Positions 7,923-15,128 of a stretch of DNA of 26,698 bases are shown piece by piece. The DNA is taken from positions 1-26,698 of the forward strand of contig JAWLCV010000057.1 of the NCBI GenBank assembly GCA_041686955.1. The letters run 5' to 3'. The notes beneath the pieces are model-generated. The model did not search any database. It saw nothing but the letters and a program-made list of their open reading frames with translations, and was not told the origin of the DNA. Source of the stretch: UBA7803 sp041686955 (GTDB taxonomy: Bacteria > Pseudomonadota > Gammaproteobacteria > Pseudomonadales > Azotimanducaceae). Position 1 is the first letter of the stretch; each line of letters opens with the position of its first letter. Position numbers and translations under genes: made by a program.

Positions 7923-9107
7923 ATGAGTTTGCGCTCGTTCATGGACAGAATCGCCCCGCAGTTCGAGAAGGGCGGCCGCTTCGAAGCCTTCTATCCCGCC
8001 TACGAGGCCATCGACACCGCCCTCTACACGCCCGGGCACGTCACCGCCGGCGCGCCGCACGTGCGCGACGGGTTGGATCTCAAGCGCGTCATGATGACTG
8101 TCTGGGGCGCCGCCTGGATTCCCGCCCTGGTGGGCAGCTATTTCATGGGTGCCCAGGCGCTCGCGGTGCTGGACTCGGTGCCCGGAGCCACGGTGGAAGG
8201 CTGGCGGGGCGCGGTGCTCGGCGCGATCACCGGCATGAACCCCGAGAGCCTCTGGGATTGCCTCGTCTACGGCCTCAGCCTCTTCCTGCCGCTGTACGTG
8301 GTGGTGTTCGCCGCCGGCATCGCCTTCGAGATCTGGTTCGCCTCCAAGCGGGGCCACGAGGTGAACGAGGGCTTTTTCGTCACCAGCATCCTGTTCACCC
8401 TGACCCTGCCTCCCACCACGCCGTTGTGGCTCGCCGCCCTCGGCATCGTCTTCGGCGTCGTCATCGGCAAGGAAGTGTTCGGAGGCACCGGCAAGAACTT
8501 TCTCAATCCGGCCCTCACCGGCCGTGCGTTTCTCTACTTCGCCTACCCGGCGCAGATGTCGGGGGACGCCATCTGGGTGGCCGTGGACGGCTACACCCGG
8601 GCGACTCCGCTGGGCCGCGCGGCCATCGGCGAGGACTACGGCGTGAGCTGGGCGCAGGCGTTCGTCGGCAACATGGCGGGATCTCTCGGCGAGACGTCGG
8701 CGCTGGCCATCGCGGTGGCCGCGGTCATCCTGCTCGCCACGCGCATCGCCTCCTGGCGGATCATGGCGGGGTGCGTCATCGGCCTGGTGGCGGCGACCTT
8801 GATGTTCAACAGCATCGGCTCCGAGAACCCCATGTTCGCCATGCCGTTCTGGTGGCACCTGGTGCTCGGCGGGTTCGCCTTCGGCGCCGTGTTCATGGCC
8901 ACGGACCCGGTGACGGCGGCGATGACCGACGCCGGACGCTGGATCTTCGGCATTCTGGTGGGTGCGTTCGCCGTCCTCATCCGGGTGGCCAACCCGGCCT
9001 TCCCGGAAGGCATCATGCTGGCGATTCTGTTCGGCAACCTGTTCGCGCCCCTCATCGACTACATGGTGATTCAACGCAACGTGAAGCGGAGGCTCGCCCG
9101 TGCCTGA
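7923..9107 (+). CDS. nqrB: Na+-translocating NADH:quinone reductase subunit B
   Basis: This 394-aa polytopic membrane subunit is the main ion-channel subunit; it carries riboflavin and a covalently bound FMN. The FMN-attachment threonine is expected in DGYTRAT (222-228), so Thr228, the equivalent of Thr236 in Vibrio cholerae. FLNPALTGRAFLYFAYPAQM precedes it, as is usual. The N-terminal MSLRSFMDRIAPQFEKGGR is the typical cytoplasmic segment. The ATG lies one base after the nqrA stop, and the last 8 bases overlap nqrC. The motif has Arg where many homologues have Gly (TRAT rather than SGAT), which is worth noting but is not evidence of inactivity. Confidence 0.97.
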   Translation: MSLRSFMDRIAPQFEKGGRFEAFYPAYEAIDTALYTPGHVTAGAPHVRDGLDLKRVMMTVWGAAWIPALVGSYFMGAQALAVLDSVPGATVEGWRGAVLGAITGMNPESLWDCLVYGLSLFLPLYVVVFAAGIAFEIWFASKRGHEVNEGFFVTSILFTLTLPPTTPLWLAALGIVFGVVIGKEVFGGTGKNFLNPALTGRAFLYFAYPAQMSGDAIWVAVDGYTRATPLGRAAIGEDYGVSWAQAFVGNMAGSLGETSALAIAVAAVILLATRIASWRIMAGCVIGLVAATLMFNSIGSENPMFAMPFWWHLVLGGFAFGAVFMATDPVTAAMTDAGRWIFGILVGAFAVLIRVANPAFPEGIMLAILFGNLFAPLIDYMVIQRNVKRRLARA

Positions 9108-9915
9108 ATCGAAGAAAGCGTTCGACAAAGAGAGCTTGCGCAACGTCCTGTTCGTCGCCGTCTCCCTGTGTCTGGTCTGCTCGGTGGTGGTCTCCACGGC
9201 CGCCGTGATGCTGAAGCCCCGGCAGGTTCTGAACCAGGAGCTGGACCAGAAGCAGAACATCCTGCGCGCCGCGGGGATGCTGCCCGAGGGCAGCAACCTG
9301 GATCCGCAGGGCCGCAGCATCGAGGAGCTGTTCAGCGAGTTCGAGGTGCGGGCGGTGGACCTGGAGACGGGCAGGTTCACCGACGAGGTGGACCCGGAGA
9401 GCTACGATCCCATCGCCGCCGCCAAGGTCCCCGACCTGTCGAGCAACCTGTCGGGCCCCGAGGACATCGCCACCATCGGCCGCCGGGAGAACATCTCCAG
9501 GGTCTACATCCGCCGCAACGAGCAGGGCGAGATCGACAAGATCGTCTTCCCGGTGCGCGGCTACGGGTTGTGGGGCACGCTGTTCGGGTACATGGCGCTC
9601 GAAGGTGATCTGGAGACCATCGCCGGTCTCGGGTTCTATGCCCAGAAAGAGACGCCCGGGCTCGGCGGCGAGGTGGACAATCCCGCGTGGAAAGCCCAGT
9701 GGCCGGGCGTGAAGCTCTACGGCGAGCAGCGCGAGGTGGCCGTGGCGCTGGTGAAGAGCCGGTCTCCGGAGGGCAGCCCGAGAGCCCAGTACGAGGTGGA
9801 TGCGCTGTCCGGAGCCACCCTCACCACCAAGGGCGTGCAGAACCTGGTACGGTTCTGGATGGGCGAGCAGGGGTTCGGCCCGTTCCTCGAGAACCTCGCC
9901 GAGAACAACGCCTGA
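9100..9915 (+). CDS. nqrC: Na+-translocating NADH:quinone reductase subunit C
   Basis: This 271-aa protein has one N-terminal transmembrane helix (about 14-37) followed by a periplasmic FMN-binding domain. The flavin attachment motif SGATLTTKG is at 237-245, with Thr240 as the phosphoester-linked residue. This requires a flavin transferase (ApbE), which is not encoded in the window. The start is a GTG overlapping the nqrB stop by 8 bases, with GGAGG at 9088-9092 as ribosome site. NqrC relays electrons between the cytoplasmic and membrane redox centres. Length and motif are normal for the family. Confidence 0.96.
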   Translation: MPESKKAFDKESLRNVLFVAVSLCLVCSVVVSTAAVMLKPRQVLNQELDQKQNILRAAGMLPEGSNLDPQGRSIEELFSEFEVRAVDLETGRFTDEVDPESYDPIAAAKVPDLSSNLSGPEDIATIGRRENISRVYIRRNEQGEIDKIVFPVRGYGLWGTLFGYMALEGDLETIAGLGFYAQKETPGLGGEVDNPAWKAQWPGVKLYGEQREVAVALVKSRSPEGSPRAQYEVDALSGATLTTKGVQNLVRFWMGEQGFGPFLENLAENNA

Positions 9916-9945
9916 TGGCGATCTGAAGACGCAAGGAAGGACCAC

Positions 9946-10608
9946 ATGGCGACTCCGAAGGAAGTAGTTCTCGACCCGATCATCAACAACAACCCCATTA
10001 CCCTGCAGGTGCTGGGCATCTGCTCGGCGCTGGCGGTGACCGTGAACATGGCCACGACCGTGGTGATGTGCGCGGCGGTGATCTTCGTCACCACCATGTC
10101 CAACTTCGCGGTCTCTCTGGTGCGCAACCGCACGCCGTCGAGCATCCGCATCATCGTGCAGATGACCATCATCGCGTCGCTGGTGATCGTGGTGGATCAG
10201 TTCCTGCAGGCCTACGCCTACGAGATCTCCAAGAGTCTTTCGGTGTTCGTGGGGCTCATCATCACCAACTGCATCGTCATGGGGCGCGCCGAGGCCTTCG
10301 CCATGCAGAACCGGCCCGGGCTCTCGGCCCTGGACGGCTTCGGCACCGCGCTCGGCTACTCGGTCATTCTGCTCACCGTGGCGCTGATTCGCGAGCCCCT
10401 GGGTTCCGGCACCCTGCTGGGCATCGAGCTGCTGCCGCGGGTGGCCGACGGCGGCTGGTACTACGCCAACGGCCTGATGCTGCTGGCGCCCAGCGCGTTC
10501 TTCATCATCGGTCTGATCATCTGGGCCATCCGTTCCATCAAGCCCGAGCAGGTGGAAGCGCCGGAGTACGAGATCGCGCCCAATCTGCAGTACAAGGAGG
10601 CCATGTAG
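9946..10608 (+). CDS. nqrD: Na+-translocating NADH:quinone reductase subunit D
   Basis: This 220-aa membrane protein has six predicted helices and begins with the family's N-terminal segment DPIINNNPITLQVLGICSALAVT. Cys26 and Cys109 (IITNC) match the two NqrD cysteines that help hold the intramembrane iron centre shared with NqrE (Cys29 and Cys112 in Vibrio cholerae). A good AAGGAAGGA ribosome site precedes the ATG. The gene follows nqrC after 30 bases and its TAG stop shares a base with the nqrE GTG. Confidence 0.96.
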   Translation: MATPKEVVLDPIINNNPITLQVLGICSALAVTVNMATTVVMCAAVIFVTTMSNFAVSLVRNRTPSSIRIIVQMTIIASLVIVVDQFLQAYAYEISKSLSVFVGLIITNCIVMGRAEAFAMQNRPGLSALDGFGTALGYSVILLTVALIREPLGSGTLLGIELLPRVADGGWYYANGLMLLAPSAFFIIGLIIWAIRSIKPEQVEAPEYEIAPNLQYKEAM

Positions 10609-11219
10609 TGTTGGAGCAATACCTGGGCCTGTTCATCCGGGCCGTCTTCATCGAGAACATGGCGCTGACCTTCTTCCTGGGGATGTGCACCTTCATCGCC
10701 ATCTCCAAGAAGATCACCACCGCCGTGGGCCTCGGCATCGCCGTGATGGTGGTGCTGGGTATCACCGTGCCCGTGAACAACCTGATTCTGAACAACCTGC
10801 TCAAGGAAGGGGCGCTCGCCTGGGCCGGGCTGCCGGGCGTAGACCTCACGTTCCTCGGCCTTTTGTCCTACATCGGCGTGATTGCCGCGGTGGTGCAGAT
10901 TCTCGAGATGTTCCTGGACCGTTACGTGCCGTTCCTCTACAACGCGCTGGGCGTGTTCCTGCCGCTGATCACGGTGAACTGCGCCATCCTCGGCGGCTCG
11001 CTCTTCATGGTGGAGCGGGACTACTCGTTCAGCGAAAGCGTGGTGTTCGGCCTGGGGGCCGGCACCGGCTGGGCGCTGGCCATCACGGCGCTGGCGGGGG
11101 TGCGGGAGAAGCTCAAGTACAGCGACGTTCCGCAAGGGCTGCGGGGCCTCGGCATCACCTTCATCTCGGTGGGGCTGATCAGCCTGTGCTTCATGTCCTT
11201 CGGCGGCATCGACATCTAA
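10608..11219 (+). CDS. nqrE: Na+-translocating NADH:quinone reductase subunit E
   Basis: This 203-aa membrane protein is homologous to NqrD but inserted in the opposite orientation. The start is GTG at 10608, which shares its G with the nqrD stop codon. AAGGAGG at 10594-10600, 7 bases upstream, supports it; a TTG three bases later is the alternative. LFIRAVFIENMALTFFLGMC is the standard N-terminus. Cys27 and Cys125 (TVNC) match the two NqrE ligands of the intramembrane iron centre. Length agrees with the family (about 200 aa). Confidence 0.96.
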   Translation: MLEQYLGLFIRAVFIENMALTFFLGMCTFIAISKKITTAVGLGIAVMVVLGITVPVNNLILNNLLKEGALAWAGLPGVDLTFLGLLSYIGVIAAVVQILEMFLDRYVPFLYNALGVFLPLITVNCAILGGSLFMVERDYSFSESVVFGLGAGTGWALAITALAGVREKLKYSDVPQGLRGLGITFISVGLISLCFMSFGGIDI

Positions 11220-11237
11220 GGGACTGGAAGGAGCGAA

Positions 11238-12467
11238 ATGATGGACCCGACGATCGGCATCGGCGTCGCAATGTTCACCGTGATCGTGCTGCTTCTGGTC
11301 ATGGTGATTCTGTTCGCCCGCTCCCGGCTGGTGAGCAGCGGCGACATCACCATCGAGATCAACGAGGATCCGGAGAAGGCCATCGTGGTGCCGGCCGGCG
11401 GGAAGCTGCTCGGAACGCTGGCGAATCAGGGCATCTTCCTGGCCAGCGCCTGTGGCGGTGGTGGCACCTGCGGGCAATGCCGGTGCCGGGTGATCGAGGG
11501 GGGCGGCAGCATCCTCTCCACGGAGGAAGGCCACTTCACCCGCGGCGAGATCCGCGACCACTGGCGGCTGTCCTGCCAGGTGGCCGTGAAGCAGGACATG
11601 AAGATCGAGATCCCGGAGGACGCCATCGGGGTCGAGCGCTGGGAGTGCGAGGTCATCTCCAACCCCAACGTGGCCACCTTCATCAAGGAGCTGAACCTGA
11701 AGCTGCCCGAAGGCGCCGACGTGAACTTCCGCGCCGGCGGCTACGTGCAGCTCGAGATTCCCCCGTACGAGATGGACTACAAGGACATCGAGGTGGATCC
11801 CAAATTCCACGGCGACTGGGACCGCTTCAACGTCTGGCAGTACCACAGCAAGGTCACGGAGCCCACCATCCGCGCCTACTCCATGGCCAACTATCCGGAA
11901 GAGAAGGGCATCCTCAAGTTCAACATCCGCATCGCCTCGCCGCCGCCGGGCATGGACGTGCCGCCGGGCAAGATGTCCTCCTACGTCTTCGGCCTCAAGC
12001 CGGGCGACAAGCTCACCGTGTTCGGTCCCTACGGCGACTTCTTCGTCAAGGACACGGAGGCGGAGAAGATCTGGATCGGCGGCGGTGCCGGCATGGCGCC
12101 CCTGCGCTCGCAGATCTTCGACGAGATCAAGCGCAAGGGCCGCGCCACTAAGATGAGCTACTGGTACGGCGCCCGGTCGCTCCGTGAGATGTTCTACGAG
12201 GACGAGTTCGAGCAGCTCGCCCGCGATTTTCCCAACTTCGAGTGGCACGTGGCGCTTTCCGACCCGCTGCCGGAGGACAACTGGCAGGGCCACACCGGAT
12301 TCATCCATCAGGTGGTGTTCGACAACTACCTGAAAGACCACCCGGCACCCGAGGACTGCGAGTACTACCTCTGCGGCCCGCCACCCATGGTCGCCGCGGT
12401 GATGCAGATGCTCGACGATCTCGGGGTCGAGCCTGAAAACATCCTGCTGGACGACTTCGGCGGCTGA
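11238..12467 (+). CDS. nqrF: Na+-translocating NADH:quinone reductase subunit F (NADH dehydrogenase subunit)
   Basis: This 409-aa protein is the electron entry point of the complex. An N-terminal helix (about 5-27) anchors it. The 2Fe-2S ferredoxin domain has C72, C78, C81 and C113, offset by two from Vibrio cholerae NqrF. The ferredoxin-reductase part has the FAD motif RAYS (212-215) and the NADH-binding GGGAGMAPLRS (281-291), and ends with the YYLCGPPPM segment. The gene lies 18 bases after nqrE and is the last of the operon; a strong hairpin follows immediately. Confidence 0.97.
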   Translation: MMDPTIGIGVAMFTVIVLLLVMVILFARSRLVSSGDITIEINEDPEKAIVVPAGGKLLGTLANQGIFLASACGGGGTCGQCRCRVIEGGGSILSTEEGHFTRGEIRDHWRLSCQVAVKQDMKIEIPEDAIGVERWECEVISNPNVATFIKELNLKLPEGADVNFRAGGYVQLEIPPYEMDYKDIEVDPKFHGDWDRFNVWQYHSKVTEPTIRAYSMANYPEEKGILKFNIRIASPPPGMDVPPGKMSSYVFGLKPGDKLTVFGPYGDFFVKDTEAEKIWIGGGAGMAPLRSQIFDEIKRKGRATKMSYWYGARSLREMFYEDEFEQLARDFPNFEWHVALSDPLPEDNWQGHTGFIHQVVFDNYLKDHPAPEDCEYYLCGPPPMVAAVMQMLDDLGVEPENILLDDFGG

Positions 12468-12480
12468 CCCATCGTCAGGG

Positions 12481-12509
12481 CCGCACCGGGTCACTCCCCG
12501 GTGCGGTTT
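12481..12509 (+). terminator. terminator of the nqr operon
   Basis: CCGCACCGGG (12481-12490) and CCCGGTGCGG (12497-12506) form a perfect 10-bp stem with a 6-base loop, followed by TTT. It starts 14 bases after the nqrF stop. The right half overlaps the last codons of the convergent selenoprotein gene, so the hairpin may also act on that transcript. Confidence 0.75.
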
Positions 12510-13384
12510 CGCTCGGCGGCTTCACGGTCCTCCGGGTCCTGGTACTGAGGCTCCGGACTGCGCGCGGTGCGGTCGTCCCGGTGCTCGCCCGACTCCCGGT
12601 CGGGGCGCATCACCCGATTCTTCCACTCGTCGGTCTCCGCCCAGCGGTAGGGAAGGTCCCGGATGGTTCCGGGCTCATCCACCTCCTCCAGGGCGGCGAG
12701 CGCATCCAGCATGATGCTCCGCTGCAGGGCCACGTCCCCGCGCTTTCCGGCGGTGTGGCCCAGGGGAAAGTCCACGAACACCGCCCGCGGCGGACGAACC
12801 GCCGCCGTGATGCTGCGGGCGCTGGACAGGGACACCGTGGCGATGCCCCGGCGTTCGATTTCTCTCGCGACCAATCCCACGGATTGGTGACAGACGGGTC
12901 AGACGGGGACGAGAATGGCGGCGTCCACTTCGTCCCGCTGGAGCTTCTCCGCCAGCGCACCCGCCAGTTCCTCCCGCACCCGCCGCGAGGAGTAGATGCC
13001 CCCCATGAAGGTGTAGGCGTGAGGGCCCACCTGACCCACCCGGCCGAGCCGCTCGAGGTCGAGCAGGGTCTGCAGGGGGAACACCACGTTGGGATCGGCC
13101 CGGGCGTCGGTGAGGTCGTAGGCGAAGTGGGTCACCCGGAGGTCGCGGTAGTCCACGTCCCGCGGGATTTCGCGGAAACTGGTGTCGTCCTTGAAGTGGA
13201 AGGCCACCTGGCCTTTGATGTACACGCCTCCGGAGGCGACGAGGCCCACACGGCACGCCGTCACGGGCTTGTCCAGCGGCGTGAGCGGCGGGGCGTCCTC
13301 GCTCGACACCCACTGATAGGGCGGGTAGCCGAAGGCCGCGTACTGGTCGCGGGTGCGCTGAATGTAGTCGATGGGCTCGCTCAT
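12491..13384 (-). CDS. GrdB/PrdB-type selenoprotein (glycine/sarcosine/betaine/D-proline reductase family), with in-frame UGA = selenocysteine 162
   Basis: Two minus-strand open frames, 13384-12902 (161 aa) and 12898-12491, are in the same frame and separated by a single TGA at 12901-12899. Read through, they give one 297-aa protein: ...AAILVPV-U-PVCHQSVGLVAREIERRG. The residue at the TGA (162) and Cys165 form a U-x-x-C redox motif, the place where non-seleno relatives would carry CxxC. The hairpin just downstream fits the bacterial SECIS model. The start ATG at 13384 has AAGGT upstream. Substrate is unknown; the family includes Sec-dependent reductases of glycine, betaine and proline, and PrdB-like selenoproteins are known from marine bacteria. 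The last 40 residues are a charged, low-complexity tail. The alternative is a nonsense mutation; the intact downstream frame and hairpin argue against it. Confidence 0.82.
12867..12898 (-). promoter_or_regulatory. SECIS-like hairpin directly downstream of the UGA codon
   Basis: On the minus strand ACCAATCC (12888-12881) pairs perfectly with GGATTGGT (12877-12870) around a GTG loop; counted as a 7-bp stem the loop is CGTGG. The loop G lies about 18 bases after the UGA. Bacterial SECIS elements are described as a stem-loop with a G in the first two loop positions, 16-37 bases from the UGA. After a C-C mismatch, three further weak pairs extend the stem. Confidence 0.7.
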
Positions 13385-13437
13385 CGCACTACCTTACACG
13401 CCCCCGCCGCAGGATGCATGAGGGCTCGGCCTGCGGG

Positions 13438-13716
13438 TCAGCCCTCGGGCCCCTCGTCGTCCGCTTCCGGAGTTTCCTCCGCCCCGTCCACCGGGCGGGT
13501 TCCGGGCAGCGGCACGGTATCGTCCCGGCCGTACCCGTTGCCTTCGGTGGTCGGATAGCCGGGAGCATCCGGCACCTGATCACCTTCGCCACAGCCGGTG
13601 GTCAGCAGGCACAGCAGGCCCGCGACGACGAGCGGGCCCAGGCGCTGCTGGAGCAGGCGCTGCTTGCGCAGCGGGCGCAGCTTGCGCAGCGGGCGCAGCG
13701 AGGGAGTGAGTTTCAT
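13438..13716 (-). CDS. small putative lipoprotein with repeated basic N-terminus
   Basis: This 92-aa protein has no recognisable family. A hydrophobic segment PLVVAGLLCLLTTGC (28-42) ends in a lipobox-like TTG-C with Cys42 as the likely lipidated residue. The mature part is acidic and rich in Pro, Gly, Glu and Asp. The n-region is unusually long and holds LRPLRK twice, from an 18-bp tandem duplication in the DNA. The start is the ATG at 13716 with GGAG upstream; an in-frame ATG at 13731 preceded by GAGGGG is equally possible. It ends 53 bases before the selenoprotein gene on the same strand, so the two may be cotranscribed. Function unknown. Confidence 0.55.
   Translation of the reverse strand: MKLTPSLRPLRKLRPLRKQRLLQQRLGPLVVAGLLCLLTTGCGEGDQVPDAPGYPTTEGNGYGRDDTVPLPGTRPVDGAEETPEADDEGPEG
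13663..13698. repeat. 18-bp tandem duplication in the lipoprotein signal region
   Basis: CTTGCGCAGCGGGCGCAG occurs twice head to tail (13663-13680 and 13681-13698). The unit is a multiple of three and keeps the frame, encoding LRPLRK twice on the minus strand. Confidence 0.9.
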
Positions 13717-13844
13717 GGGAGGCTCCGACATGGTCCCCTCTCCGCAAAGCAGCTTTCGCGCCAGCCGTGGCGCCGACTCCGCGGCCGGGTCCGCGGCACG
13801 CAACTTGCTCCCTCGGGACCCCTGGCAGGTAGAAGGGCAGCAAC

Positions 13845-14237
13845 ATGAGCGACGACGATGCTCACCTGGACGAGGGCTTCCTGGAGGCTCAGCGTGAGCG
13901 CCTGGAAGCTTTGCGCGAGGAGCTCCTGGAGGTGAAGGGCGACATCGGCCTGGAGGCGCAGCACCTGCAGGAGGACGACGCGGAGATTCCCGGCGACGAC
14001 GCCGACGAGGGGTCGAGCATGGCCCAGCAGGAGGTCGATCAGAGCCTGCAGGACCTGGAGATGCTCCGCCTGGCCGAAGTGGAGCGGGCGCTGGAGAAGA
14101 TCGAGGAAGGCACCTACGGCCTCTCCGACGAGAGCGGCGAGCCCATACCCCGGGAACGGCTCGAGGCGAAGCCGGACGCGCTGTACACGGTGGAGGAAGA
14201 GGAAATGCGCGAGCGCCTGGCCAGCCGCTCCGGCTGA
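13845..14237 (+). CDS. DksA/TraR-family protein lacking all zinc-finger cysteines
   Basis: This 130-aa protein is predicted coiled coil in the first half with an acidic tip (DDADE, 51-55), then the family signature EEGTYGLSDESGEPIPRERL with EAKPDALY following. In zinc-binding DksA/TraR proteins this region carries CxxC ... CxxC; here the positions are Ser94, Ser97, Thr115 and Glu118, so no zinc site remains. DksA proteins enter the RNA polymerase secondary channel and modulate transcription with ppGpp; cysteine-poor paralogues that work when zinc is scarce are known. Whether this one binds polymerase is inference. It is divergent from the lipoprotein/selenoprotein pair. AGAAGGG precedes the ATG. 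Confidence 0.8.
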   Translation: MSDDDAHLDEGFLEAQRERLEALREELLEVKGDIGLEAQHLQEDDAEIPGDDADEGSSMAQQEVDQSLQDLEMLRLAEVERALEKIEEGTYGLSDESGEPIPRERLEAKPDALYTVEEEEMRERLASRSG

Positions 14238-14281
14238 GTGGTGCGGAGCACGCTGCCTCGCCAGACCGGGGCGGGAGTCGT

Positions 14282-14311
14282 TATGATGCGTTTCATTTTC
14301 GGGAGGGAAGT
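14282..14311 (+). promoter_or_regulatory. candidate -10 element and ribosome site for the enoyl-CoA hydratase gene
   Basis: TATGAT at 14282-14287 lies 28 bases before the ATG, with GGGAGGGA just upstream of the start. No convincing -35 box is visible, so the promoter call is weak. Confidence 0.3.
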
Positions 14312-14314
14312 GGA

Positions 14315-15100
14315 ATGCCGGAACAGGTACTCGAATACGACGTTCAGGGTCACGTCGGCATCATCACGCTGAACCGGCCGGAGGCCATGAACTCGCTGAA
14401 CTACCAGCTCTACGCCGAGCTGGAGGACACGGTTCGCGGCGCCACGGTACGCGCGCTGGTCATCACCGGCAAGGGGCGGGCGTTCTGTGCCGGCGACGAC
14501 GTCAAGCAGATCCTCGGCAGCAGCGAGGGCCCGCCGCCGGAGTTCGCCGAGCGGAGCAAGCGCACCGGGGGGCTCACCCCCGCGGCGGACGCGCTGCTCT
14601 ACACCGACATCCCGGTCATCGCGGCCGTGAACGGCCCCGCGGTCGGCTGGGGCATGGAGCTGGCCCTGATGGCCGACATCCGGGTGGCATCGGAGCAGGC
14701 GCGGTTCGGCGAGCTGTTCGTGGTTCGGGGGCTGTGCTGCGATGCGCCGGGTTTGGGGCGGCTGGCGCAGCTCGTCGGCCGCGAGCGGGCCGCGGAGCTG
14801 CTTTTCACCGGCGACGTCATCGACGCCGAGACGGCCCGGCAGATGGGGTTGGTCTCCCGGGTGGTGGCCGCCGACGCGCTCATGCCCACGGCCCTGGCCC
14901 TGGCGGAAAAGATCGCGGCCAATCCGCCGCTGGCGGTGCAGGCCCTGAAGGCGGGGCTCCGGCGCACCCTCGAGCCCGACTGGCGCGACACCGGCCGCTG
15001 GGCCATCGAGCAGATCACCCGGTTGCGCCAGACGGAAGATTCCAAGGAAGGCGTTCGCGCGTTTCTGGAGAAGCGGCAACCCGTCTACGTCGGGCGCTGA
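14315..15100 (+). CDS. enoyl-CoA hydratase/isomerase family protein
   Basis: This 261-aa crotonase-fold protein has the oxyanion-hole segments RAFCAGDD (56-62) and NGPAVGWGMELALMADIRVAS (106-126). Glu115 sits at the position of Glu144 in rat crotonase. The second catalytic glutamate (Glu164, usually in FxxPE) is replaced: FGELF gives Phe135. A standard two-glutamate hydratase mechanism is therefore doubtful; an isomerase, a one-acid hydratase or another crotonase reaction is possible. It precedes the MaoC-like gene by 28 bases, suggesting a joint role on CoA thioesters. The substrate is not predictable. Confidence 0.88.
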   Translation: MPEQVLEYDVQGHVGIITLNRPEAMNSLNYQLYAELEDTVRGATVRALVITGKGRAFCAGDDVKQILGSSEGPPPEFAERSKRTGGLTPAADALLYTDIPVIAAVNGPAVGWGMELALMADIRVASEQARFGELFVVRGLCCDAPGLGRLAQLVGRERAAELLFTGDVIDAETARQMGLVSRVVAADALMPTALALAEKIAANPPLAVQALKAGLRRTLEPDWRDTGRWAIEQITRLRQTEDSKEGVRAFLEKRQPVYVGR

Positions 15101-15128
15101 GAACGAAACCAACGAGGAGAGCGAGACG

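Noticed and set aside
9914..9925. A three-codon minicistron (ATG GCG ATC TGA) overlapping the nqrC stop
   Set aside because: Too short to support as a gene and lacking its own ribosome site; probably chance.
10461..12494. A 677-codon minus-strand open frame under nqrDEF
   Set aside because: It lies antisense to three complete Nqr subunit genes and has the composition of a mirror frame, with no recognisable domain.
12491..12880. Separate small gene starting at a GTG downstream of the UGA in the selenoprotein locus
   Set aside because: It is in frame with the upstream part, lacks a clear ribosome site, and would begin inside a conserved motif; UGA recoding explains the arrangement better.
13406..13435. 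CCGCAGG...CCTGCGG inverted repeat between the lipoprotein and selenoprotein genes as a terminator
   Set aside because: Long spacer and no T-run on either strand; an alternative stem GAGGGCT/AGCCCTC overlaps it, so no single structure is supported.
14222..14236. CAGCCG-CTC-CGGCTG hairpin at the end of the DksA-like gene as a terminator
   Set aside because: It lies within the last codons and is not followed by a T-run.
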